DNA of 64,000 nt, from NCBI RefSeq assembly GCF_003977605.1, contig NZ_RYYU01000001.1:2144539-2208538 (forward strand). The letters run 5' to 3'. The notes under the pieces were generated by a model. It saw nothing but the letters and a program-made list of their open reading frames with translations. It ran no database searches and was not told the DNA's origin. Position 1 is the stretch's first letter. Each line of letters begins with the position of its first letter. Source of the DNA: Prevotella koreensis (GTDB lineage Bacteria; Bacteroidota; Bacteroidia; Bacteroidales; Bacteroidaceae). A program made the position numbers and the translations under genes. Positions 45,774-55,660 of this stretch are shown here, in pieces.

Positions 45774-46076
45774 ATGGCAAAAGAATCAATGAAGGCTCGT
45801 GAGGTGAAGCGTGCCAAACTCGTAGCTCGCTATGCAGAGAAACGTGCAGCCCTGAAGAAGATTGTCGCTAAGAGCGAGGATCCGGCAGAGGCTTACGAGG
45901 CCGCTCGCAAGTTGCAGAGCATACCGAAGAACGCCAACCCTATACGTCTGCACAATCGTTGCAAGATAACGGGTCGTCCTAAGGGATATATGCGCCAGTT
46001 CGGTCTTTCTCGTATCCAGTTCCGTGAGATGGCTTCGGCAGGTCTCATTCCGGGAGTAAAGAAAGCAAGCTGGTAA
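45774..46076 (+). CDS. rpsN: 30S ribosomal protein S14
   Basis: The product is 100 residues, the long zinc-independent form: the CxxC pairs of the short form are absent. The conserved end is [19 protein letters not shown] with [11 protein letters not shown]. It is followed by an unusually large 128 bp gap before rpsH. Confidence 0.97.
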   Translation: MAKESMKAREVKRAKLVARYAEKRAALKKIVAKSEDPAEAYEAARKLQSIPKNANPIRLHNRCKITGRPKGYMRQFGLSRIQFREMASAGLIPGVKKASW

Positions 46077-46097
46077 TGATAAATAAAGGTGAAGGAT

Positions 46098-46182
46098 GGG
46101 GGTGCCTGCTTTTTGCCGCACCCACCACCAAGCACCAATACCTGAAAAGGATATTTTTTTAATATTGTCGGGGTAGTCCCGA
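46098..46182 (+). promoter_or_regulatory. Two hairpins between rpsN and rpsH
   Basis: GGGTGC (46100-46105) pairs with GCACCC (46118-46123). Further on, TCGGG (46168-46172) pairs with CCCGA (46178-46182), 22 bp before the rpsH start. A T run lies between them (46154-46160). In E. coli S8 represses the spc operon; this leader-like gap in front of rpsH could be a regulatory or processing site. That link is speculative. Confidence 0.35.
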
Positions 46183-46204
46183 TTAATTAAACATTTTATA
46201 TTTT

Positions 46205-46600
46205 ATGACTGATCCAATAGCAGATTATCTGACGAGGTTGAGAAACGCAATCATGGCTAATCACCGTGTTGTAGAAGTACCGGCTTCAAACTTGAAGAAA
46301 GAGATCACTAAGATCCTCTTCGAGAAGGGTTACATCCTGAACTATAAGTTTGAGGATGATGGTCCTCAAGGAACAATAAAAGTTGCCTTGAAATACAATC
46401 CAAAAACAAAGGAGAACGCAATCCGTTCTCTCAAGAGAGTGTCAAAGCCCGGTCTTCGCAAATATACCGGCTACAAAGACATGCCGAGAGTAATTAACGG
46501 ACTGGGTATCGCAATTATATCCACGTCTCAAGGTGTAATGACTGACAAAGAGGCCGCTGCCCAGAAAATAGGCGGTGAGGTTCTTTGCTATATCTATTAA
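46205..46600 (+). CDS. rpsH: 30S ribosomal protein S8
   Basis: This 131-residue protein is a central 16S rRNA binder. It starts MTDPIADYLTRLRNAIMANH and ends with GIAIISTSQGVMTDKEA. The gap upstream is long (128 bp) and structured. Confidence 0.97.
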   Translation: MTDPIADYLTRLRNAIMANHRVVEVPASNLKKEITKILFEKGYILNYKFEDDGPQGTIKVALKYNPKTKENAIRSLKRVSKPGLRKYTGYKDMPRVINGLGIAIISTSQGVMTDKEAAAQKIGGEVLCYIY

Positions 46601-46617
46601 TTAGGGAGGGCTTAAAT

Positions 46618-47184
46618 ATGTCAAGAATAGGTAAATTGCCAATCGCTATCCCTACAGGAGTTACAGTTACTCAGAATGACGGCGTAGTAACCGTTAAGGG
46701 ACCAAAGGGAGAACTTTCTCAGAAAGTGGATTCATCTATCAAAATGAAGATGGAAGATGGTCAGATAATTTTCGAGGTTGATGAGAATAGCCCGGTTAAC
46801 TACAAGCAGAAGAACGCGTTCCACGGTCTGTACCGCGCTTTGGTCAACAATATGGTTGTTGGCGTGAGCGAGGGTTACAAGAAGGAACTCGAACTTATCG
46901 GTGTAGGTTATCGTGTTTCGAATCAAGGAAACCTCATGGAGTTCCAACTTGGTTACACACACCCTATCTTCCTCCAACTTCCGAAAGAAGTAAAGGTGGA
47001 AACAAAGATGGAACGTAACCAGAATCCTCAGATTTTGTTAGAGTCTTGCGATAAAGAGTTGCTCGGACTCATTTGTGCAAAAATTCGTTCTTTCCGTATG
47101 CCTGAGCCATACAAAGGCAAGGGTATCCTGTTCAAAGGCGAGGTTATCCGCAGAAAGTCCGGTAAGTCGGCTTCTGCTAAGTAA
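46618..47184 (+). CDS. rplF: 50S ribosomal protein L6
   Basis: The product is 188 residues from the ATG at 46618 ([19 protein letters not shown]); the frame is open further up but the family start is here. A purine-rich GGGAGGG lies 9-15 bp upstream, an unusual Shine-Dalgarno-like site. Ends with [20 protein letters not shown], the L6 signature. Confidence 0.96.
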   Translation: MSRIGKLPIAIPTGVTVTQNDGVVTVKGPKGELSQKVDSSIKMKMEDGQIIFEVDENSPVNYKQKNAFHGLYRALVNNMVVGVSEGYKKELELIGVGYRVSNQGNLMEFQLGYTHPIFLQLPKEVKVETKMERNQNPQILLESCDKELLGLICAKIRSFRMPEPYKGKGILFKGEVIRRKSGKSASAK

Positions 47185-47204
47185 TTTTAATTGATTTTAC
47201 TATT

Positions 47205-47549
47205 ATGACAACAAAGAAAGTAGAAAGACGAATTAAGATAAAGTTCAGAATTCGCAAGAACGTGAACGGGACTGTTGAGCGTCCCCGCTTGAGCGTGTTC
47301 CGCAGCAATAAACAGATTTACGCACAGGCAGTTGATGATCTGACCGGTAAGACTCTTTGTGCCGCTTCTTCTCTGGGTATGGAAAAAATGCCAAAGAAAG
47401 AGCAGGCAGCAAAGGTGGGCGAGTTGTTCGCAGAGAAAGCCAAGGAGGCCGGAATCACACAAGTTGTGTTCGACCGTAATGGTTACTTGTATCACGGACG
47501 TGTTAAGGAATTGGCAGACGGTGCTCGTAAAGGTGGACTTAAATTCTAA
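47205..47549 (+). CDS. rplR: 50S ribosomal protein L18
   Basis: This 114-residue 5S rRNA binder has [20 protein letters not shown] and the ending [19 protein letters not shown]. Confidence 0.96.
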   Translation: MTTKKVERRIKIKFRIRKNVNGTVERPRLSVFRSNKQIYAQAVDDLTGKTLCAASSLGMEKMPKKEQAAKVGELFAEKAKEAGITQVVFDRNGYLYHGRVKELADGARKGGLKF

Positions 47550-47558
47550 AAGATTATT

Positions 47559-48074
47559 ATGGCAATGAATAATAAAGTTAAGATAAATAGTGACGTAGAG
47601 TTGAAAGACCGTTTGGTTGCTATTAACCGAGTTACCAAGGTGACAAAGGGTGGTCGCACTTTCACATTCGCAGCAATAGTTGTTGTCGGTGACGGCAATG
47701 GCGTTATCGGATGGGGCCTCGGAAAGGCCGGTGAAGTTACCGCTGCTATCGCAAAGGGAACTGAGGCTGCAAAGAAAAACCTCGTAAAGGTTCCCGTGCT
47801 TAAAGGCACAATCCCTCATGAAGTAGAAGCACGCTATGGCGGAGCGCAAGTGTTCTTGAAGCCGGCTGCTGCCGGTACCGGACTTGTTGCCGGTGGTGCT
47901 ATGCGTGCCGTTCTTGATAGTGCAGGAGTTACTGACGTGCTCGCAAAGAGCAAGGGCTCTTCTAACCCGCACAATCTTGTGAAGGCTACAATATTGGCTC
48001 TCACAGAAATGCGTGATGCCTACACTGTTGCAGGAATACGTGGTGTGGATATGAAAAAAGTGTTTAACGGTTAA
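47559..48074 (+). CDS. rpsE: 30S ribosomal protein S5
   Basis: The product is 171 residues (ATG 47565 is a near alternative). It acts in decoding fidelity and mRNA unwinding. Landmarks: [35 protein letters not shown] and [15 protein letters not shown]. Confidence 0.96.
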   Translation: MAMNNKVKINSDVELKDRLVAINRVTKVTKGGRTFTFAAIVVVGDGNGVIGWGLGKAGEVTAAIAKGTEAAKKNLVKVPVLKGTIPHEVEARYGGAQVFLKPAAAGTGLVAGGAMRAVLDSAGVTDVLAKSKGSSNPHNLVKATILALTEMRDAYTVAGIRGVDMKKVFNG

Positions 48075-48080
48075 AAACTT

Positions 48081-48087
48081 AGGAGGT
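48081..48087 (+). promoter_or_regulatory. Strong Shine-Dalgarno before rpmD
   Basis: AGGAGGT lies seven bases before the rpmD ATG. Bacteroidetes rarely use Shine-Dalgarno pairing, so this consensus site stands out from its neighbours. Confidence 0.7.
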
Positions 48088-48094
48088 TTTTTAT

Positions 48095-48271
48095 ATGGCA
48101 ACATTGAAAATAAAGCAGATAAAGAGCAAGATTGGTGCTCCTATCGACCAGAAGCGCACACTTGAAGCGCTGGGTCTGCACAAAATCTCTCAGGTGGTAG
48201 AACGTGAGGACACTCCCTCTCTCCGCGGAATGATACGCAAGGTTCATCATCTGGTAACCGTTGTAGAGTAA
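48095..48271 (+). CDS. rpmD: 50S ribosomal protein L30
   Basis: This short gene (58 residues) translates as MATLKIKQIKSKIGAPIDQK, then RTLEALGLHKISQVV and GMIRKVHHLVTVVE. It fits the family length and its fixed place between rpsE and rplO. Confidence 0.95.
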   Translation: MATLKIKQIKSKIGAPIDQKRTLEALGLHKISQVVEREDTPSLRGMIRKVHHLVTVVE

Positions 48272-48306
48272 ACTTACAGTCTAACGTTTAAACAGAGTTA
48301 TTAATC

Positions 48307-48753
48307 ATGAAATTAAATAATTTAAAGCCGGCAGCAGGCTCTACACATTCTCGTCGTCGTATCGGTCGTGGTCCGGGTTCAGGTCTGGGCGGCACGTCAA
48401 CTCGCGGACACAAGGGTGCAAAGGCTCGTTCCGGTTATAAGAGAAAGATTGGATTTGAGGGTGGTCAGATGCCACTCCAGCGTCGCGTTCCGAAGTTCGG
48501 TTTCAAGAACATAAACCACAAGGAGTACTTCGCAGTGAACCTGTCAACTCTTCAGAAACTCGTAGAGGCAAAGAATCTGACAAAGATTGGCATACAAGAA
48601 CTCGTTGATGCCGGACTCACAAACGGCAAGGTGCTGGTTAAGATTCTTGGTAACGGCGAACTTAAAGCAAAGATCGACGTTGAAGCAAATGCTTTCTCTA
48701 AAACTGCTGAAGAGGCCATTAAGGCAGCAGGTGGTAACACAACTATAATCTGA
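48307..48753 (+). CDS. rplO: 50S ribosomal protein L15
   Basis: This 148-residue protein starts [20 protein letters not shown] with the glycine/arginine-rich tail [18 protein letters not shown], then [18 protein letters not shown]. It is six bases before secY. Confidence 0.97.
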   Translation: MKLNNLKPAAGSTHSRRRIGRGPGSGLGGTSTRGHKGAKARSGYKRKIGFEGGQMPLQRRVPKFGFKNINHKEYFAVNLSTLQKLVEAKNLTKIGIQELVDAGLTNGKVLVKILGNGELKAKIDVEANAFSKTAEEAIKAAGGNTTII

Positions 48754-48759
48754 TCTTAA

Positions 48760-50097
48760 ATGAAAAAGTTTATTGAGTACCTGAAGAATTGCTGGAGGGT
48801 TGAGGATCTGCGAGAGCGAATCCTCATCACCATCCTGTTTGTCGCAATATATCGTTTCGGCTCGTTCGTGGTACTTCCGGGTATCGACCCCGGAAGCCTC
48901 GGCAAGTTGCAGTCACAGACAGCAGGTGGACTGATGTCCCTCCTTGATGCTTTCTCAGGTGGAGCATTCTCCCATGCGTCAATCTTTGCGCTGGGAATCA
49001 TGCCGTACATCTCGGCTTCTATCGTTATGCAACTGCTCGCAGTAGCTGTACCTTATTTCCAGAAGATGCAGCGAGAAGGGGAGAGTGGACGTAAGAAGAT
49101 TCAGTGGTACACCCGTATCCTCACGGTGGGTATTCTGCTGTTTCAAGCACCGTCTTATCTCATTAACCTCCGCGCACAGTCGGCAGATGCACTTGCCACA
49201 GGTATTTCATGGAATTATTTCATTATCGTCGGAACGATAATCCTCGCTGCCGGCAGCATGTTCATTCTGTGGCTTGGCGAACGCATAACCGATAAGGGTA
49301 TAGGAAATGGTGTCTCGATAGTCATTATGATTGGTATTATCGCCCGCCTACCGCAGGCGTTTATACAAGAGGTGAGTTCGCGATTCACTGCTATTACAGG
49401 TGGTGGATTGGTAATGTTCATAATCGAGATTCTAATACTTTATATCGTGGTTTGTCTTGCAATTCTCCTTGTTCAAGGTACTCGTAAAGTCCCTGTGCAG
49501 TATGCAAAGAGACTTGTGGGCAACAAGCAGTATGGAGGTGCACGCCAGTACATACCATTGAAGTTGTTCGCTGCCAACGTGATGCCTATCATCTTTGCTC
49601 AGGCTTTGATGTTCATTCCGTTGACTATAATAAGTTATGTAAGCGAGCCGGGATATATAATGCGTAACTTGATGGATCACCGTAGTGTAATGTATAATGT
49701 AGTGTTCGCAATACTTATAATTGCTTTCACATATTTCTATACTGCAATTACGCTGAATCCAACACAGATGGCAGAAGACATGAAGCGTAACAATGGTTTT
49801 ATTCCGGGTGTAAAACCGGGAAAACCGACAGCAGAGTTCATTGATACAGTGATGTCACGCATCACATTGCCGGGTTCTCTGTTTATTGCCTTCATAGCCA
49901 TTATGCCTGCTCTCGCAGGATTCTTGAATGTGCAAGACTCGTTCGCGCAGTTCTTTGGCGGCACATCACTGCTGATTCTTATCGGTGTTGTAATAGACAC
50001 TCTACAGCAGATAGAGAGCCGCTTGCTCATGCGCCATTATGACGGTCTGCTCAATTCGGGCACATCACGTCAGCGTGGCGGAGTTTCTGCTTACTAA
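48760..50097 (+). CDS. secY: Preprotein translocase channel SecY
   Basis: The product is 445 residues with ten transmembrane helices, the central pore of the Sec translocon in the inner membrane. Signatures: YRFGSFVVLPGIDPG near the start, FALGIMPYISASIVMQLLAV and the conserved IPLKLFAANVMPIIFAQALM. All lipoproteins and signal peptides in the toxin array would use it. Followed directly by map; adk is absent here. Confidence 0.97.
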   Translation: MKKFIEYLKNCWRVEDLRERILITILFVAIYRFGSFVVLPGIDPGSLGKLQSQTAGGLMSLLDAFSGGAFSHASIFALGIMPYISASIVMQLLAVAVPYFQKMQREGESGRKKIQWYTRILTVGILLFQAPSYLINLRAQSADALATGISWNYFIIVGTIILAAGSMFILWLGERITDKGIGNGVSIVIMIGIIARLPQAFIQEVSSRFTAITGGGLVMFIIEILILYIVVCLAILLVQGTRKVPVQYAKRLVGNKQYGGARQYIPLKLFAANVMPIIFAQALMFIPLTIISYVSEPGYIMRNLMDHRSVMYNVVFAILIIAFTYFYTAITLNPTQMAEDMKRNNGFIPGVKPGKPTAEFIDTVMSRITLPGSLFIAFIAIMPALAGFLNVQDSFAQFFGGTSLLILIGVVIDTLQQIESRLLMRHYDGLLNSGTSRQRGGVSAY

Positions 50098-50114
50098 TTT
50101 CTTTTCTGTTGTAG

Positions 50115-50903
50115 ATGAAGATATTTCTAAAGACAGAAGATGAAATCGGGCTAATGCGCCGAGCTAACCAACTTGTTGGAAAAACGCTCGGCGAATTAGC
50201 CAAACATATAAAGCCGGGTGTCACCACGCTCCAGTTAGATAAGATTGCCGATGAGTTCATACGCGATCATGGCGCAGTGCCTACGTTCAAGAACTTTCCC
50301 AATCCATACGGAGCACCGTTTCCCGCAAGCATCTGCACATCGGTGAATGATGCTGTGGTGCATGGAGTGCCAAGTGATGAAGACGTACTGAAAGATGGAG
50401 ACATCGTTTCCATAGACTGCGGTACGTTGCTTGACGGCTTCAATGGCGACTCTGCCTATACTTTTTGTGTGGGCGAGGTTTCAGATGAGGTAAAGAAACT
50501 TCTAAAGACAACTCGAGAGGCTCTTTATCTCGGAATTGAGAATGCCGTGGCAGGAAGACATGTCGGTGATATAAGTTGTGCCGTACAAGACCATTGTGAG
50601 AAGGAAGGGTATGGAGTGGTGCGAGAACTGACAGGACACGGCATAGGTCGTGAAATGCACGAAGACCCTCAAGTGCCTAACTATGGTCGGAGAGGTAACG
50701 GTATTTTGCTAAAGGCAGGAATGTGTATCGCAATAGAACCTATGATAACAATGGGAAACAGAAGCATATACATGATGCCGGATCGCTGGACAATACGTAC
50801 ACGAGACGGAAAACCGGCAGCCCACTTCGAGCATACCATAGCAATCAGACAGGGCAAGGCAGAGATTTTATCAACTTTCGAAGAAATAGAAAACATTAAT
50901 TAA
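50115..50903 (+). CDS. map: Methionine aminopeptidase, type I
   Basis: This 262-residue enzyme removes N-terminal Met from nascent proteins. Metal ligands are all present: Asp101 and Asp112 (SIDCGTLLDGFNGDSAYTF), His175 (GHGIGREMHEDP), Glu208 (IAIEPMITMG) and Glu239 (AHFEHTIAI). His83 (VVHGVP) is the conserved substrate residue. It has the short type I form without an extension. Confidence 0.96.
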   Translation: MKIFLKTEDEIGLMRRANQLVGKTLGELAKHIKPGVTTLQLDKIADEFIRDHGAVPTFKNFPNPYGAPFPASICTSVNDAVVHGVPSDEDVLKDGDIVSIDCGTLLDGFNGDSAYTFCVGEVSDEVKKLLKTTREALYLGIENAVAGRHVGDISCAVQDHCEKEGYGVVRELTGHGIGREMHEDPQVPNYGRRGNGILLKAGMCIAIEPMITMGNRSIYMMPDRWTIRTRDGKPAAHFEHTIAIRQGKAEILSTFEEIENIN

Positions 50904-50922
50904 TAGAACAAGATAAACTTAC

Positions 50923-51141
50923 ATGGCAAAGCAAGGGGCTATAGAACAAGACGGAACAATAATAGAGGCACTCTCGAATGCAATGTTCCGTGTAGAACTT
51001 GAGAACGGAGTGCCTATCATAGCACACATCTCAGGAAAGATGAGAATGCACTACATCAAGATATTGCCGGGTGACAAGGTTAGAGTAGAGATGAGTCCCT
51101 ACGACCTTACAAAAGGCAGGATAGTATTTAGATACAAATAA
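50923..51141 (+). CDS. infA: Translation initiation factor IF-1
   Basis: This 72-residue OB-fold protein binds the 30S A site during initiation. Landmarks: [39 protein letters not shown] and [14 protein letters not shown]. Confidence 0.97.
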   Translation: MAKQGAIEQDGTIIEALSNAMFRVELENGVPIIAHISGKMRMHYIKILPGDKVRVEMSPYDLTKGRIVFRYK

Positions 51142-51154
51142 ACTTAGAGATAAT

Positions 51155-51271
51155 ATGAAGACAAGAGCATCACTTAAGAAGCGCACACCCGACTGCAAGA
51201 TAGTACGTCGCAAAGGTCGTCTGTACGTTATCAACAAGAAGAACCCTAAGTATAAACTTCGTCAGGGTTAA
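51155..51271 (+). CDS. rpmJ: 50S ribosomal protein L36
   Basis: This 38-residue protein reads [20 protein letters not shown], then [18 protein letters not shown]. Only one Cys is present, so it is the zinc-independent form. Last gene before the second promoter. Confidence 0.95.
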   Translation: MKTRASLKKRTPDCKIVRRKGRLYVINKKNPKYKLRQG

Positions 51272-51314
51272 TGTTAAATAAGCATAATAAGGCAAGAGTC
51301 TCGGATATTATTCT

Positions 51315-51323
51315 TACCTTTGC
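51315..51323 (+). promoter_or_regulatory. -7 element of the alpha operon
   Basis: TACCTTTGC, 55 bp before rpsM in a 106 bp gap. It probably gives rpsM-rpsK-rpsD-rpoA-rplQ its own promoter. Confidence 0.6.
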
Positions 51324-51377
51324 ATGCTTTTTAGCAGGTTTTTGAAATTAAACATTTTATTTTTACATTAAAAAACA

Positions 51378-51758
51378 ATGGCAATAAGAATTGTTGGAGT
51401 AGATTTGCCCCAGAATAAGCGTGGCGAAATCGCATTGACTTATATCTATGGTATAGGTCGAAGTAGTTCAGCAAAGATATTGGATAAAGCTGGTGTCAGC
51501 CGCGAACTCAAGGTTAACGAGTGGAGCGACGATCAAGCAGCCAAAATCCGTGAAGTTATCGGCGCTGAATACAAAGTTGAAGGTGATCTCCGCAGTGAGA
51601 TCCAGATGAATATTAAGCGACTGATGGATATTGGTTGCTATCGTGGAGTCCGTCATCGTAATGGTCTTCCGGTACGTGGTCAGAGCACCAAAAACAATGC
51701 CCGAACACGTAAAGGTAAGAAGAAGACTGTTGCTAACAAGAAGAAGGCCACTAAGTAA
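51378..51758 (+). CDS. rpsM: 30S ribosomal protein S13
   Basis: This 126-residue protein contacts P-site tRNA and L5. Landmarks: [37 protein letters not shown] and [13 protein letters not shown]. Confidence 0.97.
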   Translation: MAIRIVGVDLPQNKRGEIALTYIYGIGRSSSAKILDKAGVSRELKVNEWSDDQAAKIREVIGAEYKVEGDLRSEIQMNIKRLMDIGCYRGVRHRNGLPVRGQSTKNNARTRKGKKKTVANKKKATK

Positions 51759-51795
51759 TTCACAATTATCAATTAAAAATTAACAATTAAGAATT

Positions 51796-52182
51796 ATGGC
51801 AAAGAAAACAGTCGCAAAGAAAAGAAATGTGAAAGTTGATGCTCTTGGTCAACTTCATGTGCACAGTTCTTTCAATAATATCATAGTAACATTGGCCAAT
51901 GGTGATGGTCAGGTAATCTCTTGGTCTTCTGCAGGTAAAATGGGATTCCGTGGTTCAAAGAAGAACACTCCCTATGCAGCACAGATGGCAGCAGAAGACT
52001 GCGCAAAGATTGCATACGACCTTGGTCTCCGTAAAGTAAAGGCTTACGTTAAAGGTCCGGGTAACGGTCGTGAAAGTGCAATCCGCGCTATCCATACCGC
52101 AGGTATTGAAGTAACCGAAATCGTTGACGTTACACCACTGCCACACAATGGCTGTCGTCCTCCGAAGCGTCGTCGTGTATAA
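51796..52182 (+). CDS. rpsK: 30S ribosomal protein S11
   Basis: This 128-residue protein of the 30S platform has [20 protein letters not shown] and the end [17 protein letters not shown]. Confidence 0.97.
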   Translation: MAKKTVAKKRNVKVDALGQLHVHSSFNNIIVTLANGDGQVISWSSAGKMGFRGSKKNTPYAAQMAAEDCAKIAYDLGLRKVKAYVKGPGNGRESAIRAIHTAGIEVTEIVDVTPLPHNGCRPPKRRRV

Positions 52183-52194
52183 AACCAAATTTCC

Positions 52195-52223
52195 CCGAAT
52201 ATCCGAATTTTCGGATTGTTCGG
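52195..52223 (+). promoter_or_regulatory. Nested hairpin before rpsD
   Basis: CCGAA-T-ATCCGAA (52195-52207) pairs with TTCGGAT-TG-TTCGG (52210-52223), a near perfect 12 bp stem in the rpsK-rpsD gap. There is no T run, so it looks more like an RNA site than a terminator. S4, encoded next, is the alpha-operon regulator in E. coli. Confidence 0.45.
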
Positions 52224-52261
52224 AGAAATAACATTAACAAAAGAAAAATTATCAAAGTATT

Positions 52262-52870
52262 ATGGCAAGATATATTGGACCGAAATCAAAAATTGCTCGT
52301 CGTTTTGGAGAACCCATATTCGGTGCAGACAAAGTTTTGTCCCGGAGAAACTTCCCTCCCGGACAGCATGGCCAGAACCGTCGTCGCAAGACTTCGGAGT
52401 ATGGGGTCATGTTGGCAGAGAAGCAAAAGGCTAAATACACTTACGGTGTGCTCGAGCGTCAGTTCCGCAACCTTTTTAATAAGGCTGCAAAGTCTGGTGG
52501 CATTACCGGTGAGGTGCTGCTACAGCATCTTGAGTGTCGTCTCGATAATGTAGTATTCCGTCTTGGAATTGCTCCTACTCGCGCGGCAGCTCGTCAACTT
52601 GTAGGCCACAGACATATCGTAGTTGACGGTCAGGTTGTGGGTATTCCTTCTTATTCAGTGAAACCGGGACAGGTTATCGGTGTCCGCGAGAAGTCAAAGT
52701 CTCTTGAAGTGATTGAGTCTGCACTCGCAGGTTTCAACCACAGCAAGTATCCTTGGATGGAGTGGGATGCTGCTTCAAAGAGTGGCAAGTTCCTTCACGT
52801 GCCAGATCGTGCTGACATTCCCGAAAACATCAAGGAGCAGTTAATCGTAGAATTGTATTCTAAGAACTAA
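52262..52870 (+). CDS. rpsD: 30S ribosomal protein S4
   Basis: This 202-residue primary binder of the 16S 5' domain starts [20 protein letters not shown] and has an S4 RNA-binding domain ([20 protein letters not shown], then [11 protein letters not shown]). The Cys zinc knuckle of some S4 forms is absent ([11 protein letters not shown]). Confidence 0.97.
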   Translation: MARYIGPKSKIARRFGEPIFGADKVLSRRNFPPGQHGQNRRRKTSEYGVMLAEKQKAKYTYGVLERQFRNLFNKAAKSGGITGEVLLQHLECRLDNVVFRLGIAPTRAAARQLVGHRHIVVDGQVVGIPSYSVKPGQVIGVREKSKSLEVIESALAGFNHSKYPWMEWDAASKSGKFLHVPDRADIPENIKEQLIVELYSKN

Positions 52871-52886
52871 TCAAATCATTAAATTA

Positions 52887-53879
52887 ATGGCGATATTAGC
52901 ATTTCAAAAACCTGATAAAGTAGTGATGCTGGAGGCAAATGATAAATTCGGCAAGTTCGAATTTCGTCCTCTTGAGCCAGGCTTCGGTGTGACCATTGGT
53001 AACGCACTGCGCCGCATTCTCCTTTCATCGCTCGAGGGCTATGCCATCAACACCATCAAGATTGCCGGTGTTGAACATGAGTTCTCATCCGTTCCCGGTG
53101 TAAAAGAAGATGTTACCAACATCATCTTGAATCTGAAGCAAGTACGCTTCAAGCAAGTAGTAGAAGAATTCGAGAACGAGAAAGTTAGTATCACCGTAGA
53201 GAATTCCACCGAATTCAAAGCCGGTGACATTGGCAAGTATCTGACTGGATTTGAAGTGTTAAACCCAGATTTGGTGATTTGTCATTTAGACTCAAAGGCA
53301 TTAATGGTTCTCGACCTCACGATAAACAAAGGCCGTGGATATGTCCTGGCAGATGAGAACCGTGAGTTCTGCACTGATGTCAATGTAATTCCAATCGATT
53401 CTATTTACACACCTATCCGCAACGTCAAGTTCGCAGTAGAGCCGTATCGCGTAGAGCAAAAGACCGACTACGACAAACTCGTTCTTGAAGTTACAACGGA
53501 TGGTTCCATACATCCGAAGGATGCGCTGAAGGAAGCAGCGAAGATACTCATCTATCACTTCATGCTTTTCTCTGACGAGAAGATAACGCTGGAAAACAGC
53601 GATATTGAAGGCAATCAGGAGTTTGATGAGGAAGTGCTCCACATGCGTCAACTCCTCAAGACACGTCTTGTTGACATGAACCTCAGTGTTCGTGCACTCA
53701 ACTGTCTGAAGGCTGCCGATGTGGATACACTTGGCGACCTCGTTCAGTACAACAAGACTGATCTCTTGAAGTTCCGTAACTTCGGTAAGAAATCGCTTTC
53801 TGAGCTTGATGATTTGCTCGAGAGTCTGAATCTACAGTTTGGAACCGATATTTCAAAGTATAAACTGGAGAAGGACTGA
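52887..53879 (+). CDS. rpoA: RNA polymerase alpha subunit
   Basis: The product is 330 residues. The N-terminal dimerisation domain contains [20 protein letters not shown]. After a linker, the C-terminal domain (about 250-320) binds DNA and activators ([39 protein letters not shown]). Normal length. Confidence 0.97.
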   Translation: MAILAFQKPDKVVMLEANDKFGKFEFRPLEPGFGVTIGNALRRILLSSLEGYAINTIKIAGVEHEFSSVPGVKEDVTNIILNLKQVRFKQVVEEFENEKVSITVENSTEFKAGDIGKYLTGFEVLNPDLVICHLDSKALMVLDLTINKGRGYVLADENREFCTDVNVIPIDSIYTPIRNVKFAVEPYRVEQKTDYDKLVLEVTTDGSIHPKDALKEAAKILIYHFMLFSDEKITLENSDIEGNQEFDEEVLHMRQLLKTRLVDMNLSVRALNCLKAADVDTLGDLVQYNKTDLLKFRNFGKKSLSELDDLLESLNLQFGTDISKYKLEKD

Positions 53880-53936
53880 TTTATTGGCAATTTATAATTG
53901 ACAATTAACAGACCAAATCCGAAAGAAAAACAAACA

Positions 53937-54407
53937 ATGAGACACGGTAAGAAATTTAAGCACCTCGGTCGTACTGCTGATCATCGTCAAGCAATGCTTG
54001 CTAACATGGCTATTTCGTTGATTGAGCACAAAAGAATCACTACGACCGTTGCCAAAGCAAAGGCTCTGAAAAAGTATGTAGAACCTCTGATCACCCGTTG
54101 CAAGGATGATTCAACCAACTCACGTCGCGTTGTGTTCCGCTATTTGCAGAACAAGGAGGCGTTGAAGACTCTCTTCGGAGAAGTTTCACAGAAGGTTGGC
54201 GACCGTCCGGGCGGTTACACTCGCGTAATCAAACTTGGCGCACGTCAAGGCGACGGTGCAGAAATGGCTTTCATAGAACTCGTTGACTTTAACGAGAACA
54301 TGGCTAAGACTCCGAAAACTGCCGCTAAGCGTACACGCCGCGCAGGTAAGAAGGCTACACCGAAAGCAGAGGCTCAAGCAGAAACAGCAGAAGCAAAGGC
54401 AGAATAA
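53937..54407 (+). CDS. rplQ: 50S ribosomal protein L17
   Basis: The product is 156 residues from the ATG at 53937 ([20 protein letters not shown]), chosen by family start; a TTG-type extension upstream is rejected. The C-terminal ~40 residues are an Ala/Lys/Glu-rich tail ([20 protein letters not shown]) beyond the core domain, common in this phylum. Last gene of the cluster. Confidence 0.95.
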   Translation: MRHGKKFKHLGRTADHRQAMLANMAISLIEHKRITTTVAKAKALKKYVEPLITRCKDDSTNSRRVVFRYLQNKEALKTLFGEVSQKVGDRPGGYTRVIKLGARQGDGAEMAFIELVDFNENMAKTPKTAAKRTRRAGKKATPKAEAQAETAEAKAE

Positions 54408-54425
54408 ATATTATATCCTTAACAT

Positions 54426-54464
54426 AAACTTCCGTTCCTTTAAATGGGGACGGAAGTTTTTTTT
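54426..54464 (+). terminator. Rho-independent terminator after rplQ
   Basis: AAACTTCCGTTCC pairs with GGGGACGGAAGTTT and is followed by a run of eight T. Closes the ribosomal cluster. Confidence 0.85.
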
Positions 54465-54501
54465 ATGCCCATATTATGACTAAAAGCATAAAAATTAAAC
54501 T

Positions 54502-54690
54502 CTAATCGGTCATAGAGTCCTTGACTGATTTTGCCCGATTATTGAGCAGGTGTGCAGCCGTTTCATCGAAGTCGTAGTGGTATAAGTCGAGATGCATTGT
54601 AGCGCAGATGTCGGCAAGCGGACTAAGCTGTAAGGAAGCATGCCGATAATAACAAATCTAAGCAAATGCGTTCTAATGACTAATTGGGTT
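54502..54690 (-). pseudogene. Coding remnant related to the boundary repeats
   Basis: On the minus strand a frame ending at 54502 reads MHLDLYHYDFDETAAHLLNN and then RAKSVKDSMTD. It resembles the remnant that ends at 21527 (NSADNLTNNQTKSVEALITD), and the flanking sequence (TCTAATGAC, GGGTTTT) is similar too. So a divergent piece of the toxin-array boundary element lies on the far side of the ribosomal cluster. The family is not identified. Confidence 0.4.
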
Positions 54691-54772
54691 TTAATACACA
54701 GTAATAATTTATTTTAGGGATTTCCCTATGTTAAAATAGGGGAAATTTTATCCATGTGTCATAATAAAATTA

Positions 54773-54781
54773 TATCTTTGC
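54773..54781 (+). promoter_or_regulatory. -7 promoter element
   Basis: TATCTTTGC lies 46 bp before the glycine-zipper lipoprotein gene. Confidence 0.6.
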
Positions 54782-54826
54782 TGCAAATAAAATATAAACA
54801 GACCAATAAAATTAAATTTTACAAAT

Positions 54827-55660
54827 ATGAAAAAGGTTTTTCTTACAATTATTGTTACAGCCCTTTTACTTACCGGTTGCACTTCATATACGGGTGTTGG
54901 TGCTTATCAAGGCGCAGGCATAGGTTCGGTGATTGGTTCTGCGATTGGTGGTATAACAGGTGGCTGTCGTGGTAGTGACGTTGGTTCACTGATTGGAATG
55001 ACCGGCGGTGCTGTGGTAGGAGCGATAATAGGTAATGCCGCAGATCAATCAAAGCGTGAATGCTATTCGCAAGAATATCGCTCGGAAGATGCTGTGTATA
55101 AACGTAGCGATGCATACGAAACAGATGACAGGTATGATGGTAGCATGTATGATTCGTATAATGACAGCGGTTACGATTTTACTAACAGTGGCGACGACCG
55201 CATCTACGACTACAACGACAAAGGCTACAACAGCAATTACAGTGCTTCCACACCGCGTTCGTTCGACCCTGTTAATTCAGGTGGCAAAGGCTTCAGCGTA
55301 ACTTTCAACCCGAAGTTGGAGATACGCAACGCACGTTTCGTTGACGATGATATGGATAATGTCCTACGTTCTCGTGAATTAAGTAAAGTGATATTTGAGG
55401 TGTATAACAATTCCGACATCACTTTATATGATGTTCAGCCCATAGTGGAGGAGTTGTCCGGTTCAAAACAAATCTATATCTCACCCTCCATTCATATTGA
55501 GAGCATTGCTCCTCATAAGGGAATACGTTACACCGCAATGGTGCAGGCAGGCAAAAGACTTAAAGACGGCATGGCTCGTTTCCGCGTTCGCGCCATTCAA
55601 GGCAAAGAGCAGGTTACGTCGCGCATCACAGAATTTGATGTCCGCACGAGTCGCCGATAA
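54827..55660 (+). CDS. Glycine-zipper lipoprotein
   Basis: The product is 277 residues. Signal MKKVFLTIIVTALLLTGC with lipobox LTGC. Residues about 25-75 hold Gly-zipper repeats (AGIGSVIGSAIGGITGG, SLIGMTGGAVVGAIIG), which insert into or pack against membranes, like OmpA/YMGG-type proteins. A Tyr/Asp/Ser-rich linker (residues 85-150) follows, and the C-terminal ~110 residues look like an Ig-like beta domain (NPKLEIRNARFVDDDMDN, VIFEVYNNSDITLYDVQPIV). Probably an envelope lipoprotein. Monocistronic with its own promoter. Confidence 0.75.
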   Translation: MKKVFLTIIVTALLLTGCTSYTGVGAYQGAGIGSVIGSAIGGITGGCRGSDVGSLIGMTGGAVVGAIIGNAADQSKRECYSQEYRSEDAVYKRSDAYETDDRYDGSMYDSYNDSGYDFTNSGDDRIYDYNDKGYNSNYSASTPRSFDPVNSGGKGFSVTFNPKLEIRNARFVDDDMDNVLRSRELSKVIFEVYNNSDITLYDVQPIVEELSGSKQIYISPSIHIESIAPHKGIRYTAMVQAGKRLKDGMARFRVRAIQGKEQVTSRITEFDVRTSRR

